Source of the DNA: Pectinophora gossypiella
Lineage: Eukaryota; Arthropoda; Insecta; Lepidoptera; Gelechiidae
Reading direction: 5' to 3'
Length of the DNA stretch: 64,000 nt
Assembly (NCBI RefSeq): GCF_024362695.1
Contig: NC_065415.1
Location: 4,877,438-4,941,437 of the forward strand
Every line of letters begins with the position of its first letter. Within the stretch, counting starts at the first letter, position 1. This document shows positions 63,536-64,000 of this stretch, piece after piece. The translations under genes and the position numbers were made by a program. Below the pieces are notes generated by a model. The model saw nothing but the letters and a program-made list of their open reading frames with translations, had not been told where the DNA came from and ran no database searches.

Positions 63536-63719
63536 GATGAAAATAAAATACTTAGGAATTAGTAAAAACAAAACTATCTAGTATTTAAACCAAGGGCGAC
63601 GTACAGAGCTATTATTTTCTTGATCTTCTTCCATTTCATCAATTATTATAAGATTTACCGTGCATCAGAATTTGAATTCTAATCTAACAATGGTTGTTGA
63701 ATGATGAAAATAGATTATA

Positions 63720-63944
63720 CAGGGTGTTATTGACATCGTAACGAATACTGAGGGGAATGATTCAGACCATGACTCTTAGTTGATATCAAGTGGAATTTCC
63801 AGTCTGAAAAATCATGAAATTTTTTTTTTTTAATTATTTTCAGTTCTATACTTTTGCGACGGAAAATTCCACTTGATATCAACTTAAAGTCATGGTCTGA
63901 ATCATCTCTCAAAGTTTTAGTTACGATGTCATTAACACGATGTG
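63720..63944 (+). mobile_element. MITE-A, single-module foldback
   Basis: CAGGGTGTTATTGACATCGT to ACGATGTCATTAACACGATG, TA at 63718-63719 and 63945-63946. One long foldback of 225 bp with arms containing GTTGATATCAAGTGGAATTT and AAATTCCACTTGATATCAAC. Confidence 0.9.
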
Positions 63945-64000
63945 TAGGTTGTGTGAAATTAACAAACCTGTAAATATACGTACATAATCAAACAATCTTA

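Overview
The window looks like non-coding DNA from a moth or butterfly (Lepidoptera). It is AT-rich and densely packed with short retroposons, foldback elements and Helitron ends of kinds I recognise from lepidopteran genomes. I found no convincing host protein-coding exon, tRNA gene, rRNA gene or CRISPR array. No reading frame exceeds about 150 codons, and the longest lies inside a Helitron. The only protein-like matches are decayed C-terminal ends of LINE reverse-transcriptase ORFs. The window is probably intergenic DNA or the inside of a large intron. Family names below (SINE-1, MITE-A and so on) are local labels, not database names, and all comparisons were made by eye.

SINEs are the main component. 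SINE-1 (about 330 bp) has a tRNA-like head (A and B boxes) and a tail ending near ACCCACACGAGAGAAG. SINE-3 (about 370-385 bp) shares SINE-1's head and body but has a different 3' half; its head carries a tandem 20-bp repeat holding the A box. SINE-2 (about 295 bp) has a chimeric head: a perfect tRNA-type A box followed by a block resembling the 5S rRNA internal promoter. SINE-1, -2 and -3 share one central core around GTGCTTCGGAAGGCAC. The 3' tails of SINE-2 and SINE-3 match the 3' end of an RTE-like LINE present at 46180-46461. SINE-4, SINE-5 and SINE-6 are further families with tRNA-like heads. SINE-7 and retroposon P are 3'-end repeats of unclear class. Several copies have perfect target-site duplications (TSDs), so they are real insertions.

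DNA elements come next. MITE-A (TACAGGGTGTTAGTGACATCG-type ends), MITE-B (142 bp) and MITE-C (about 200-216 bp) are flanked by TA, as in the Tc1/mariner superfamily. MITE-D and several other foldbacks are unclassified. Helitron-like elements end in CTAG and sit between A and T; a nested pair occupies 25400-26871. LINE 3' fragments are scattered throughout, especially LINE-Y, which has at least eight.

Layout: 1-6.2 kb LINE fragments and SINE-1 copies; 6.2-13 kb sparse, with a 250-bp foldback at 9967; 13-19 kb SINE-4, a Helitron and SINE-3; 19-27 kb retroposon P, MITE-C and the Helitron pair; 27-36.1 kb the densest nesting (SINE-4, P, SINE-2, MITE-A, MITE-D); 36-45 kb SINE-1, SINE-5 and SINE-6; 46-53 kb an RTE-like LINE end, a Helitron and several MITE-A copies; 53-57 kb nearly featureless AT-rich DNA; 57-64 kb SINE-3, P, SINE-6 with MITE-B, and MITE-A. 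The elements do not act as one pathway. What the region records is an order of insertions: MITE into SINE, SINE into MITE, SINE into SINE, Helitron into Helitron.
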